From: Stappia sp. MMSF_3263
GTDB taxonomy: Bacteria > Pseudomonadota > Alphaproteobacteria > Rhizobiales > Stappiaceae
Length of the DNA stretch: 64,000 nucleotides
Direction of reading: 5' to 3'
Assembly (NCBI RefSeq): GCF_030733745.1
Contig: NZ_JASHIK010000001.1
Location: forward strand, 62,001 to 126,000
Shown here: positions 9,595 through 18,797 of the stretch, piece by piece
How positions within the stretch are numbered: the stretch's first letter is position 1
How the letters are laid out: the number at the start of each line of letters is the position of its first letter
Notes under the pieces: model-generated
Told to the model about the DNA's origin: nothing
The model's input: the letters and a program-made list of their open reading frames with translations, nothing else
Databases searched by the model: none
Made by a program: the position numbers and the translations under genes

Positions 9595-10605
9595 TCAGAA
9601 ACCCTCGACGACGATCTTGCCGCGCGCGGTTCCTGTCTCGATCCGCCGGTGCGCCTCGCGCAGGTTTGCGGCATTGATCGGCGACAGCGTCTCGGAAACC
9701 GTGCTGCGCAGCCGCCCGGCATCGACCTCGTCGGCAACGAAGTCGAGCAGCCGGTTCTGCTCGATCATGTCCGGCGTTTTAAACATCGACCGTGTGAACA
9801 TCAGCTCCCAGTGCAGGCTCGCCGCCTTGGTCTTCATCTGCGCCATCGGCATTGGCAGGTCGGTATCGTCGATGGTGACAATGGAGCCCTGCGGCCGGAT
9901 CAGTTCGACCGCGTCGCTCCAGTGACGCATGTCGTTGAAGATCGCCACATGGTCGACATGCTCGATGCCGAGTGCCCGCACCTGCGGGGCGAGCGGCTCG
10001 CGGTGACTGACGACATGGTCCGCGCCAAGCTCGCGCACCCAGGAGACTGTCTCCGGCCGCGAGGCCGTGGCAATGACTGTCAGGCCGGCGCGCTTGGCCA
10101 GCTGGATGCCGATCGAGCCAACACCACCCGCTGCGCCAATGATCAGGAGTGAGCGGCCGGCATTCGCGCCGTCCCGGCCGATGCCGAGCCGGTGGAAGAG
10201 CGATTCATAGGCGGTAATCGTGGTCAGCGGTAGGGCGGCTGCTTCGGCAAAGGACAGGCTTGCCGGCTTGCGCCCGACGATGCGCTCGTCGACCAGATGG
10301 AATTCCTGGTTGGTGCCGGGCCGGGTGATGTCGCCGGCATAGTAGACCTCGTCGCCCGGCCTGAAGAGCGTGACCTCGGGGCCGACGGCCTCGACCACGC
10401 CGCTGGCGTCATAGCCGATGACACGCGGCGCCTCTTCGACCGTGTCCTTGGGCGCGCGGACCTTGGTGTCGACGGGGTTGACGGCGACGGCGCGCACGGC
10501 GACGAGAATGTCGCGGCCCTGCGGAGCCGGTTTCGGCAGGTCGAGATCGACCAGCGACTGCGGATCGTCGATGGGCAGGTAACGGGTGAAGCCGACGGCT
10601 TTCAT
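9595..10605 (-). CDS. zinc-type alcohol dehydrogenase-like (quinone reductase) protein
   Basis: A 336-residue medium-chain dehydrogenase of the zinc-free quinone reductase type. It shows the GroES-like N-terminal domain, DASGVVEAVGPEVTLF, a Rossmann fold (LIIGAAGGVGSIGIQLAKR), and the terminal RRIETGTARGKIVVEGF. No structural-zinc Cys cluster is present. AAGGA lies 8 nt before the ATG at 10605 and overlaps an earlier in-frame ATG at 10614, so 10605 is preferred. It is the last gene of a three-gene operon with the cupin-like ORF and the ene-reductase, which suggests handling of electrophilic carbonyls or quinones. Confidence 0.9.
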   Translation of the reverse strand: MKAVGFTRYLPIDDPQSLVDLDLPKPAPQGRDILVAVRAVAVNPVDTKVRAPKDTVEEAPRVIGYDASGVVEAVGPEVTLFRPGDEVYYAGDITRPGTNQEFHLVDERIVGRKPASLSFAEAAALPLTTITAYESLFHRLGIGRDGANAGRSLLIIGAAGGVGSIGIQLAKRAGLTVIATASRPETVSWVRELGADHVVSHREPLAPQVRALGIEHVDHVAIFNDMRHWSDAVELIRPQGSIVTIDDTDLPMPMAQMKTKAASLHWELMFTRSMFKTPDMIEQNRLLDFVADEVDAGRLRSTVSETLSPINAANLREAHRRIETGTARGKIVVEGF

Positions 10606-10619
10606 GCTTGTCATCCTTG

Positions 10620-10850
10620 TTAGTGAGAATCGAATTCGACGGTGACGAAGACAAGCTCCGTCGTGCCGGTATTGGTCAGATCGTGGACGAAGGCCGTGTC
10701 CGGACCAAGATGGGGGAAATGCCCCGTGTCGCCGGGGGCGAGGCGCAGGTGCCAGACCCGCATCGCCCGGTCCTCAAGCACCAGGACCGTGCCGATGGTC
10801 GCGTTCGCCGCTCCGGCCAGGGCTTCTTCGGTCGTCAGTGGCATGTTCAC
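10620..10850 (-). CDS. short cupin-like protein, apparently missing the metal-site half
   Basis: A 76-residue protein between the ene-reductase (4-bp overlap) and the dehydrogenase (14-bp gap). WHLRLAPGDTGHFPH and the final strand NTGTTELVFVTVEF resemble the beginning and end of single-domain cupins. The central region with the HxH-Glu metal ligands that a 110-130 residue cupin would have is absent. It could be a naturally short fold or an internally deleted cupin that still translates. The assignment rests on motif resemblance only. Confidence 0.6.
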   Translation of the reverse strand: MNMPLTTEEALAGAANATIGTVLVLEDRAMRVWHLRLAPGDTGHFPHLGPDTAFVHDLTNTGTTELVFVTVEFDSH

Positions 10851-11950
10851 GCCGCCGTCCCCCAGGCTGGATAGGTCGAATAACCCTGCTCATCGCCTCC
10901 GAACAGCGTCGCGGGATCGAAGGAGGCGAGCGGCAGGTTCTCCCTGAGCCGGCGCGGCAGGTCCGGGTTGGCGATGAACGGCCGCCCGAAGGCGACAACA
11001 TCGGCAAGCCCGCGCGCCAGGATGTTGTCGGCGCGCGCCTTGTCGTACTTGCCCGCGACGATGATGCGGCCGGAAAACGCCGCCCTCAACTCGTGCCGGA
11101 AGCTTTCCGGCGTCTCCGGCGCGTCATCCCAATCGGCTTCCGCCAGATGGATATAGGCAAGCCCGATGCGGTCGAGCTCGCGTGCCGCCGCCAGCATGGT
11201 CGGAATGATCTCGGTATCGGCCATCCCGCGCTGGGTGATCACCGGTGACAGCCGGATGCCGGTTCGGCCAGGGCCCGCGGCGGCTGCGACGGCTTCCGCC
11301 ACCTCGACAAGGAAACGGATACGGTTTTCCTGGCTGCCGCCATAGCGGTCGTCGCGCAGGTTGGAGGAACGACGCAGGAACTGGTCGATCAGGTAGCCGT
11401 TGGCACCATGGATCTCGACGCCGTCGAAGCCGGCGGTCATCGCGTTGGTCGCGGCCTTGGCGAAATCCTTGACGATCCCGTCGATCTCGGACGTTTCCAG
11501 GGCACGCGGCACGGGACTGTCGACCATGCCGGTCTCGCCGGTTGCCGGGTCGGCGATCCAAACCTTGGCATCGGGGGCGAGCGCCGACGGTGCAACCGGC
11601 AACCCGTCCTCGTGAAAGATCGCATGGCTCATCCGGCCCACATGCCAGAGCTGCAACACGATGCGCCCGCCGGCCGCATGCACCGCGTCGGTAACCAACC
11701 GCCAACCGGCGACCTGCTCGTCGGAATGAATGCCGGGGGTGAAGGAGTAGCCCTGGCCCTGCGGCGAGATCTGTGTCGCCTCGGTGATGATCGTCGCAGC
11801 ACTTGCGCGCTGGGCGTAGTAACGGGCCATCTCCCTGCTGGGAACATTGCCGGGCTGGATGGATCGGGCGCGCGTCATCGGCGCCATGGCGATGCGATGC
11901 GGCAGCGACAGGTCGCCGAGCGTCAAGGGGTCAAAAAGGGAAGAGGTCAT
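10847..11950 (-). CDS. Old Yellow Enzyme family ene-reductase (alkene reductase)
   Basis: A 367-residue FMN-dependent TIM-barrel enzyme that reduces activated C=C bonds, and often nitro or nitrate esters, with NAD(P)H. The opening LFDPLTLGDLSLPHRIAMAPMTR and the substrate-binding His/Asn pair in GVEIHGANGYLIDQFL are visible. RSSNLRDDRYGGS and the FMN-phosphate region near GRPFIANPDLPRR follow. It heads the operon with the cupin-like gene and the quinone reductase, and is divergent from a LysR gene that probably controls it. Confidence 0.93.
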   Translation of the reverse strand: MTSSLFDPLTLGDLSLPHRIAMAPMTRARSIQPGNVPSREMARYYAQRASAATIITEATQISPQGQGYSFTPGIHSDEQVAGWRLVTDAVHAAGGRIVLQLWHVGRMSHAIFHEDGLPVAPSALAPDAKVWIADPATGETGMVDSPVPRALETSEIDGIVKDFAKAATNAMTAGFDGVEIHGANGYLIDQFLRRSSNLRDDRYGGSQENRIRFLVEVAEAVAAAAGPGRTGIRLSPVITQRGMADTEIIPTMLAAARELDRIGLAYIHLAEADWDDAPETPESFRHELRAAFSGRIIVAGKYDKARADNILARGLADVVAFGRPFIANPDLPRRLRENLPLASFDPATLFGGDEQGYSTYPAWGTAA

Positions 11951-12038
11951 GGGAAGCGGTATCCTGAGCGAATGGGGTGCGGCAGCGCCGTGTGGGTCGT
12001 TCAGGATTTAGGTGTTGCGGATCTCCCGGATAATCATC

Positions 12039-12061
12039 TAATTTCCGAAATTATAATTCGG
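12039..12061. promoter_or_regulatory. candidate LysR operator between OYE and lysR
   Basis: The 123-bp divergent gap contains a perfect inverted repeat, TAATTTC-C-GAAATTA (12039-12053). It overlaps a second one, CCGAA-N7-TTCGG (12045-12061). These AT-rich dyads lie 13-35 bp before the lysR start, the usual place for LysR autoregulation and divergent activation. Confidence 0.5.
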
Positions 12062-12073
12062 ATAAATCGAACA

Positions 12074-12997
12074 ATGATGCTCGACTCTCTGGCTCTCTTC
12101 CTGCGGATCGTTGAAAAGGGCGGGCTGGCTGCCGGAGGGCGTGATTTCGGCCTCTCGCCCGCCACGGTTTCCGAGCGGCTTGCGGCGCTCGAGCGTCACT
12201 ACGGAGCGACCCTGTTGTTGCGCACGACACGCAGGATCACGCTCACCGACGAGGGCACGCTGCTTGTCGAGGGTGCGCGCCGGTTGCTCGCCGAGGCCGA
12301 GGAACTCCAGGACAGCATCCGGCACGGGACGGAACGGATTTCCGGGCCGATCCGCATGACCGCGCCGGAGGACCTTGGCCGCCGCCGCATCGTGCCGATC
12401 CTCGATGCCTTTCTCGAACGCCACCCGGACGTCACCGTCGATCTCGATCTCACCGACGGCTACGTCGATCTCGTCGGGCGCGGCCTGGATCTGGCCGTCC
12501 GCCACGGAATGCTCGCCGACAGCGCATTGCGGGCGCGGCCGCTGGGTCAGAACCGGCGCGTCGTCTGCGCGGCGCCTGCCTATCTGGAGGTGCACGGGAC
12601 GCCGGGCCATCCCGATGATCTCGCCGGCCATGACTGCATTCTCATGCGTTTCGGCGGCAATCTGGACCGCGAATGGCCGTTTGTCATCGACGGTGAGACG
12701 CGCAAGATTGCGGTGCGTGGCCGCCGCATTGCAAATGACGGCGGGCTCGTCCGCCAATGGTGCCGGGAGGGCAGGGGGATCGCACTGAAGTCGATCCGCG
12801 ACGTCGACGAGGACCTTGCCACAGGCGCGCTGGTCGAGTTGCTCGCGGACTATTCCTCGGGCAGCACGGGGCTGCAGATCGTCTATCCGCCGGCCGCTGT
12901 GCAGCCCTGCCGGGTGCGCGTTTTGATCGAGTGCCTGGCCACCGAACTCTCGGCCTTCATCGATCCGCAGTCTTCCCTTCCGTCCTCGGTCGGTTGA
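12074..12997 (+). CDS. LysR family transcriptional regulator
   Basis: A 307-residue regulator with an N-terminal winged helix-turn-helix (DFGLSPATVSERLAALERHYG, about residues 24-44) and a periplasmic-binding-protein-like effector domain from about residue 90. Two adjacent in-frame ATGs (12074, 12077) can both serve as start. It is divergent from the ene-reductase operon, the classic LysR arrangement, so it most likely senses a substrate of that operon. The 3' end overlaps the convergent DUF817 gene by 41 bp. Confidence 0.92.
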   Translation: MMLDSLALFLRIVEKGGLAAGGRDFGLSPATVSERLAALERHYGATLLLRTTRRITLTDEGTLLVEGARRLLAEAEELQDSIRHGTERISGPIRMTAPEDLGRRRIVPILDAFLERHPDVTVDLDLTDGYVDLVGRGLDLAVRHGMLADSALRARPLGQNRRVVCAAPAYLEVHGTPGHPDDLAGHDCILMRFGGNLDREWPFVIDGETRKIAVRGRRIANDGGLVRQWCREGRGIALKSIRDVDEDLATGALVELLADYSSGSTGLQIVYPPAAVQPCRVRVLIECLATELSAFIDPQSSLPSSVG

Positions 12998-13856
12998 CGA
13001 GTGTCACCAGCACGAAGGAAATGATCATCAAGAGCACCCAGGCGTTGAGCTTGGCCAGGGAGACGAGCGTCCAGCCGTCCGCCTGGTCGGGATAGTGCCA
13101 GGCCCGCGCGAAGGTGCCGATATTCTCGGCCAGCCAGATGAACAGCGCCACCAGGAAGAAGCCGAGCACCAGAGGCATGCGATGCCGGTAGCGATAGACG
13201 GAGTAGTGCACCCAGGTCCGGCCGTAGAGCAGGAAGAGGGCGGCGAACAGTCCGAGCCGGATATCGATCGTGTAGTGATGGGAGAAGAAGTTCACGTAGA
13301 TCGCCAGAGCCAGCAGCCAGGTCGTCCATAACGGCGGGTAGCGGGAATAGGCGAAATCGAAAATGCGCGAGACGCGGGCGAGATAGCTGCCGACCGCGGC
13401 ATACATGAAACCGGAAAAGAGCGGCACGCCGCCAATGCGGAAGAAGCTCTCCTCCGGATAGATCCAGGAGCCGGCGGCTGTCTTGAAAACCTCCATGGCC
13501 GTGCCGACGACATGGAAGATCAGGATGACCTTGGCCTCGTCCAGCGTTTCCAGCCGTGCCGCGAGCAACCACACCTGGATGGCAAGAGCCGCCAGGAACA
13601 GGAAATCGTAGCGGGCAAGCGCGGTTCCCTCGGGATACCAGAAGCGGGTCGCCAGGATCAGCGCCAGCAGCAGCGCGCCATAGATGCAGGCATAGGCCTG
13701 TTTGATGCCAAAGGCGAGGAACTCGACGGCCGCCCGTGCCAGCAGTCCCTTGCCCAGGCGCCGATAGACGAGCGGCAGCGCCCTGTGAAGCAGGCGTTCG
13801 GTGCGCGAGGTGGCGCTTGCCGGCCGGCCGAGCCTGTGAACCAGGTTCAGTCCCAT
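12957..13856 (-). CDS. DUF817 family membrane protein
   Basis: A 299-residue protein with about seven hydrophobic segments. The family block EFLAFGIKQAYACIYGALL occurs near residue 66, followed by FHVVGTAMEVFKTAAGSW and NFFSHHYTIDIR. The conserved His, Glu and Asp residues inside membrane segments hint at an enzyme or metal site, but no function is established for the family. It is third in a same-strand run after argB and the HAD gene, with a 12-bp gap to the latter. Confidence 0.88.
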   Translation of the reverse strand: MGLNLVHRLGRPASATSRTERLLHRALPLVYRRLGKGLLARAAVEFLAFGIKQAYACIYGALLLALILATRFWYPEGTALARYDFLFLAALAIQVWLLAARLETLDEAKVILIFHVVGTAMEVFKTAAGSWIYPEESFFRIGGVPLFSGFMYAAVGSYLARVSRIFDFAYSRYPPLWTTWLLALAIYVNFFSHHYTIDIRLGLFAALFLLYGRTWVHYSVYRYRHRMPLVLGFFLVALFIWLAENIGTFARAWHYPDQADGWTLVSLAKLNAWVLLMIISFVLVTLVNRPRTEGKTADR

Positions 13857-13868
13857 CTTCTGTTTGGC

Positions 13869-14606
13869 CTACGCGTTGATGGCACCGAGCACGGCGTTCA
13901 GGAAGCCGGTGAGGTCGTCGGTGACGAAGTCGACATGCGGCGCGTTGCGGCCCTCCAGTTCCCATTCCTCGCGAAAGACGGCGCGCGTGCCTTCCGGCAC
14001 CAGGAGAATGGAGCGCATGCCGAGCCCGTGCGGGACAACGAGATTGCGGGAAAGGTCCTCGAACATGGCCGCGCGCACCGGCGACACGCCGGTTTTCTCG
14101 ATGAACAGGTTGTAGGTTTCCAGGTTGGGCTTCGGCAGCAGGCCGGCGGCGACGATGTCGAAAATGTCGTCGAAATGCTCGGCGATGCCCAGTCGCGCCG
14201 CCGTACGTTCCGCATGCGGGCGGTCGCCATTTGTGAAGATGTACTTCTTGCCCGGCAGCCGGGCGATGGCGCGGCCGAGCGCCGGGTTCGGCACAACCGG
14301 CGAATAGTCGATGTCATGGACATATTCGAGAAAGGCGTCCGGCTCGATGTCGTGCTCGATCATCAGCCCACGCAAGGTGGTGCCGTAGTCCCGGTAGAAC
14401 GCCTTCTGCTTCAGGCGCGCATCTTCCGCCGAAAGGCCCAGGTGACGGGCGATATAGTCGGAAATGCGCACGTCGATCTGCGAGAACAGGTCGGAGCTCG
14501 GCGGGTAGAGCGTGTTGTCGAGGTCGAAGACCCAGGCCTCAACGCCGGTAAAGACGCGCAGGTCCTGCTCGTGCGCCTGGAGGCCTTCCCTTTCGTCGGG
14601 GGTCAT
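13869..14606 (-). CDS. HAD family pyrimidine 5'-nucleotidase-like hydrolase
   Basis: A 245-residue haloacid-dehalogenase-like phosphatase. Motif I is [10 protein letters not shown] (nucleophile Asp near residue 29), motif II is [14 protein letters not shown], and motif III/IV is KPNLETYN...MFEDLSRNL. The DNTLYPP form and length are typical of the Sdt1/Phm8-like pyrimidine 5'-nucleotidase subgroup common next to argB in Rhizobiales. The start overlaps the argB stop as ATGA (14603-14606), so the two are translationally coupled. The natural substrate is not determined by sequence. Confidence 0.9.
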   Translation of the reverse strand: MTPDEREGLQAHEQDLRVFTGVEAWVFDLDNTLYPPSSDLFSQIDVRISDYIARHLGLSAEDARLKQKAFYRDYGTTLRGLMIEHDIEPDAFLEYVHDIDYSPVVPNPALGRAIARLPGKKYIFTNGDRPHAERTAARLGIAEHFDDIFDIVAAGLLPKPNLETYNLFIEKTGVSPVRAAMFEDLSRNLVVPHGLGMRSILLVPEGTRAVFREEWELEGRNAPHVDFVTDDLTGFLNAVLGAINA

Positions 14607-15490
14607 GGACGCAGGAGCGTCCCCGCGCCCTGGTCGGTGAACAGCTCGAGCAGCACCGCATGCGGCACCTTGCCGTTGAGGATTACGACGCCCTCGACGC
14701 CTCGCTCCAGCGCCTCGATGCAGGTTTCCACCTTGGGGATCATGCCTCCGGATATGGTGCCGTCCTCGATCAGCGCGCGAGCCTGGCTGACGGTCAGCTC
14801 CTTGATCAGCTTGCCATTGGCATCGAGCACCCCTGGCACATCCGTAAGGAACAGCAGCCGCTTGGCGTCGAGCGCGCCGGCGATCGCCCCGGCGAATGTG
14901 TCGGCGTTGATGTTGTAGGTCTCGCCGTCGGCGCCCGGCGCCACCGGCGCCACCACGGGGATCAGCTCTTCCTTCATCACGAGGCGCAAGACGGTCGGGT
15001 TGACCGATGCGGGTTCGCCGACGAAACCGAGGTCGAGAACCTGCTCGATGGCGGAATTCGGATCGCGTACCCGCCGCTGCAGCTTCTCCGCCGTGACCAT
15101 GTTGCCGTCCTTGCCGCACAGGCCCACGGCCTTGCCGCCCTCGGCATTGATCAGGTGGACGATTTCCTTGTTGATCGAGCCCGCCAGGACCATTTCGACG
15201 ATCTCCACCGTCGCCTTGTCGGTGACGCGCAGGCCGTTCTTGAACTCGCTCTTGATGCCGAGGCGGTCGAGCATCGAGCCGATCTGTGGACCGCCGCCAT
15301 GCACCACCACCGGCAGGACGCCGGCCAGGCGCAGCAGGGTGATGTCCCGTGCAAAGGCGTTGCCCAGTGCCGGGTCGCCCATGGCATGGCCGCCGTACTT
15401 CACCACCACGACCTGGTCGTCGTAGCGCAGCATGTGCGGCAGGGCCGTGGAAATCACCTTGGCGGGATTGATCGGAGCGGTGTCGGTCAT
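14603..15490 (-). CDS. argB: acetylglutamate kinase
   Basis: Phosphorylates N-acetyl-L-glutamate with ATP, the second step of arginine biosynthesis. The 295-residue cytoplasmic enzyme shows the glycine-rich loops [10 protein letters not shown] and [24 protein letters not shown], and the ATP-site Lys in [10 protein letters not shown]. Its position downstream of the rpmH-rnpA-yidC-engB block is conserved in Rhizobiales, but here a GGDEF-EAL gene lies in between. It heads an operon with the HAD and DUF817 genes. Confidence 0.97.
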   Translation of the reverse strand: MTDTAPINPAKVISTALPHMLRYDDQVVVVKYGGHAMGDPALGNAFARDITLLRLAGVLPVVVHGGGPQIGSMLDRLGIKSEFKNGLRVTDKATVEIVEMVLAGSINKEIVHLINAEGGKAVGLCGKDGNMVTAEKLQRRVRDPNSAIEQVLDLGFVGEPASVNPTVLRLVMKEELIPVVAPVAPGADGETYNINADTFAGAIAGALDAKRLLFLTDVPGVLDANGKLIKELTVSQARALIEDGTISGGMIPKVETCIEALERGVEGVVILNGKVPHAVLLELFTDQGAGTLLRP

Positions 15491-15601
15491 GTCGGGAAGG
15501 AGCTCTCGGGCTGGTTCGCGGGCCGCGCACAGGCGCTTGACCGGTCTATAGCTGCTTTCACAAAAGGGCTCAATGATGGCCCGGCGATGTGGCCTGCCGG
15601 A

Positions 15602-17896
15602 TCAGGCGGCGCCGATCTTCAGCGCGTCGTCGCTCTGCGGTTCATGTCGCAGCGCTTGTGCCGGCATGAGCGCGGGATCCGGCCCCTCGTCTTGCGTCCG
15701 CGAGAAGGAGCCGGCCTCGATCAGGCGCGGAATGCTGTTCGCCGCGACCGGACGGGAGAAATGGAAACCCTGCAGGTCGCTGCAGCCGATCTGGGCGAGG
15801 AAGTTCTTCTGTTCCTCTGTCTCGATCCCTTCGGCCGTCACTTTCAGGCCAAGATCGACGGCGAGTTTCACGACCGCATGGGTCACGGTGTTGTAGTCGA
15901 CACGTTCGCCCAGACCGCGGACGAATTGCCGGTCGACCTTGATCCGGTCGATCGGGAACTGCAGCAGGTGATTGAGCGACCCGTAACCGGTGCCGAAGTC
16001 GTCGAGCACGATCGAGATGCCGAGCCGCTTCAGCTTCGACAGCGTCTCGACAAGATCGGCACTCGGCGTGAGCAGGATGTTTTCGGTGATCTCCAGGTCG
16101 AGGTTGCGTCCGTCGAAACCGGTACTCTCGAGAATGGAGCGTACCCGGTTGACCAGGCGCGAGTCGCGCAACTGGCCGGAGAACAGGTTCACCGAAAGGC
16201 GGAAGCCGTTTGGCGCGCCTAGTGCCCAGGGCCGCGCGGTGCGGCAGGCCTCCTCCAACACCCAGTAGCCGACATCGGCGGCATGGCGGCTGCCGTCGAG
16301 CGCGCCGATAAAGGCACCGGGCAGCAGGCAGCCCCGTTCTGGATGGTCCCAGCGGATCAGCGCCTCCGCGCCGATCACGACCTCGTCGGTGATACGGACC
16401 ACCGGCTGGTAGTCGAGATGGAATTGCTTGCCGTCCACCGCTTCGGTCAGCTCGCGTGCCAGCGTGTTGCGATGATCCGCGTCGCGGCGCATCGCCGCGT
16501 CGAAGATCATGAAGCGGCCGCGGCCCTTTGACTTGGCCTCATAAAGCGCGAGATCGGCGTTGCCCATCAACTGGCTGAAGGAGCCGCCGTGATCGGGCAG
16601 GACGGCGATGCCGAGGCTGCAGCCGCATTCGACGCTCTCGCGGCCGGTCGGAATGGGGCGGCCGATCGCCTGGGCAAGGGCCGCGGCATATTCCGCGATG
16701 GCGCCGTCGCGCGAAAGGTCCGGCTCCAGGACAGCGAACTCATCGCCGCCAAGCCGTGCAACGGTTGCCTTCGGGCCGACGCTGGCGGTAAGCCGTTCCG
16801 CCACCTCCATCAGCAGCGCATCGCCGCTGGAATGGCCAAAGGTGTCGTTGACGAGCTTGAAATGGTCGATATCGAGCAGGAACAGCGTTGCCTCCGCGCC
16901 TGTTTCCTGCCAGCAGCGGAACGCGTCGGTGACACGGCTTTCGAAGGTCGAGCGGTTGACCAGGCCCGTCAGCGGGTCGTGCCGCGCCATATGCTCGATC
17001 TCGCGGTGTACCTGCTCGATCTCGGTGACGTTCCGCGCGGTGCCGCGATAGCCGAGAAAGCCGCCGTCATGGGCGAAGATCGGCCGTCCGCTGATTGAAT
17101 AGATGCGCTCCTGATCGCCGGAGAACCAGCGAAAGCGCAGGTCGCGGAATGATTTTTGGGCCTTCAGAAGCTCGTGATGAGCTTCCCAGAAGGCTGCGCT
17201 CTCGCCGTTGCCGCTCTCGGCTTCCCAGCGGGTCTTGCCGAGGAAGCGGTCGATGACGATGCCGTTGTCCCGGGCGCTGGGCGACAGGTAGGTGAAGCGG
17301 AAATCGGCATCCTGCTCCCAGATCCAGTCCGAGGCGATCTCCAGATAATCGGCGAAACGGGCATCGCGTCGGCGGCCCTCCAGCACCCGGACGGTGAGCG
17401 CGGTCAGTGCCTGCATGCTCGAGAATTCGTCCGCGGTGAGGCCTTCCTCGCGCGTCTTTCGGTCGATGACGCAGAGCGTGCCGATGGGAAAGCCGCTTTC
17501 CACGCGAACGGGGAAGCCGGCATAGAAGCGGTTGCCCTTGTCGATGTCGACATAGGGATAGGTCTTGAAGCGCGGATCGATCGCCAGGTTGGCGACGATC
17601 AGCGGGGTATCCTCGCGATAGGCGACGCCGCAGACCGAGGTTGCCGCCGGTGTCTGGGTGACGTCGCTGCCGACGGCGGCGAGCACATGCACGTCGTCGC
17701 CATGCACAAAGGTCACGAAGGCCTTTTCGCAACGGGTGATCCGCGCGGCGGCCTTGACGATATGGTCGAGGGCGAGGTCGGGGGCATTGCCGGCAAGGTG
17801 TAGGCTGGCGAGCTCCGCGCGCAAACGCGCTTCTTCCCGCGCGGTTGTCGCCGGGACGGCAATCTCGTCCGTGGCACTCCTGCCTTCCACGTGCAT
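15602..17896 (-). CDS. GAF-PAS-GGDEF-EAL bifunctional c-di-GMP signalling protein
   Basis: A 764-residue soluble protein. A GAF domain spans about residues 40-175, with the typical CGVAYREDTPLIV and GFPIGTLCVID stretches. A PAS domain follows (about 190-300). The GGDEF domain has an intact RLGGDEF motif (383-387), but no RxxD inhibitory site at the usual spacing. The EAL domain has intact EALIRW (511), LEITENILL, DDFGTGYGSL, KVDRQFV and GIETEEQ. Both cyclase and phosphodiesterase activities are therefore possible, tuned by a cytoplasmic signal. No membrane segment is present. It stands between engB and argB, which usually adjoin in this order. Confidence 0.93.
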   Translation of the reverse strand: MHVEGRSATDEIAVPATTAREEARLRAELASLHLAGNAPDLALDHIVKAAARITRCEKAFVTFVHGDDVHVLAAVGSDVTQTPAATSVCGVAYREDTPLIVANLAIDPRFKTYPYVDIDKGNRFYAGFPVRVESGFPIGTLCVIDRKTREEGLTADEFSSMQALTALTVRVLEGRRRDARFADYLEIASDWIWEQDADFRFTYLSPSARDNGIVIDRFLGKTRWEAESGNGESAAFWEAHHELLKAQKSFRDLRFRWFSGDQERIYSISGRPIFAHDGGFLGYRGTARNVTEIEQVHREIEHMARHDPLTGLVNRSTFESRVTDAFRCWQETGAEATLFLLDIDHFKLVNDTFGHSSGDALLMEVAERLTASVGPKATVARLGGDEFAVLEPDLSRDGAIAEYAAALAQAIGRPIPTGRESVECGCSLGIAVLPDHGGSFSQLMGNADLALYEAKSKGRGRFMIFDAAMRRDADHRNTLARELTEAVDGKQFHLDYQPVVRITDEVVIGAEALIRWDHPERGCLLPGAFIGALDGSRHAADVGYWVLEEACRTARPWALGAPNGFRLSVNLFSGQLRDSRLVNRVRSILESTGFDGRNLDLEITENILLTPSADLVETLSKLKRLGISIVLDDFGTGYGSLNHLLQFPIDRIKVDRQFVRGLGERVDYNTVTHAVVKLAVDLGLKVTAEGIETEEQKNFLAQIGCSDLQGFHFSRPVAANSIPRLIEAGSFSRTQDEGPDPALMPAQALRHEPQSDDALKIGAA

Positions 17897-18056
17897 GCGG
17901 TTATCCCCTCATTCCGCAGGCATAGCGCAAGTAAATTTACGCTACGTTAAAAATGAGGAGATTCGCCACGCATGTCGACAGGTAAAACTGTCGGGTACGT
18001 CAGTAAACTCCCCGGTGCCGATCGGTTCACCGCTGCCTCTTGATTGATCTTGTCGG

Positions 18057-18725
18057 TCAGTCGATCGAAAGCTTGTAAATCTCCGCTCTGACATCCGCGA
18101 TGCCTGCCCCCTTTTCGGAGGAGGTGTCGATGATGTTCGGATGGGCGGCAGGCCTCTTTTTCAGGCTTTCGGCCGTGTCCTGCCGGATGCGCAACAATTG
18201 ACCCGGCTTTATCTTGTCCGTCTTGGTGAGAACGACTTGGTAGCTGACGGCCGCGCGGTCGAGCAGCCCCATGACCTTGAGGTCGACCTCCTTGAGGCCA
18301 TGGCGGCTGTCGATCAGGACGAAGACGCGGCGCAAACGCGCGCGGCCCTGGAGATAGGTGAAAACCAGCTCCGTCCACGCATCCACGAGCGACTTCGGGG
18401 CCTGAGCGTAGCCATAGCCGGGCATATCGACAAGAGTGACAGGGGACTCCGGCGCCGCGAAGAAATTGAGCATCTGTGTCCGACCCGGCGTGTTCGATGT
18501 TCGCGCCAGTCCTTTCACCCCCGTGAGGGCGTTGATCAGGCTCGACTTGCCGACGTTGGACCGGCCTGCGAAGGCAACCTCGGTGGCGGCTTCGGGCGGC
18601 AACTGCTCGAGATGGGCGACGCTGGTGACAAAGCCCCAAGGGCGGCGGAACATCAGCCGGCCGGCCTCGATCTCCCCTTCGGTATAGGGGGCGTCGGGCT
18701 TGGAAGAATTGTCCGGCTCGCTCAT
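18057..18725 (-). CDS. engB: ribosome biogenesis GTP-binding protein EngB/YsxC
   Basis: An essential TRAFAC GTPase needed for assembly of the large ribosomal subunit. The 222-residue protein carries G1 [14 protein letters not shown] (about residues 54-67), G2 around [10 protein letters not shown]3 DMPGYGYA, and G4 LTKTDKI. The length is normal for alphaproteobacteria, with a short acidic N-terminal extension. It is downstream of yidC, but an acetyltransferase gene and a strong terminator separate the two. Confidence 0.96.
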   Translation of the reverse strand: MSEPDNSSKPDAPYTEGEIEAGRLMFRRPWGFVTSVAHLEQLPPEAATEVAFAGRSNVGKSSLINALTGVKGLARTSNTPGRTQMLNFFAAPESPVTLVDMPGYGYAQAPKSLVDAWTELVFTYLQGRARLRRVFVLIDSRHGLKEVDLKVMGLLDRAAVSYQVVLTKTDKIKPGQLLRIRQDTAESLKKRPAAHPNIIDTSSEKGAGIADVRAEIYKLSID

Positions 18726-18797
18726 TGCGTCTCGCTTCGCATGGTGTGTGCCGGGTCGCGGCGGGCAGTCCGGTCCGCTGCGACCCGGCCTGATCCT

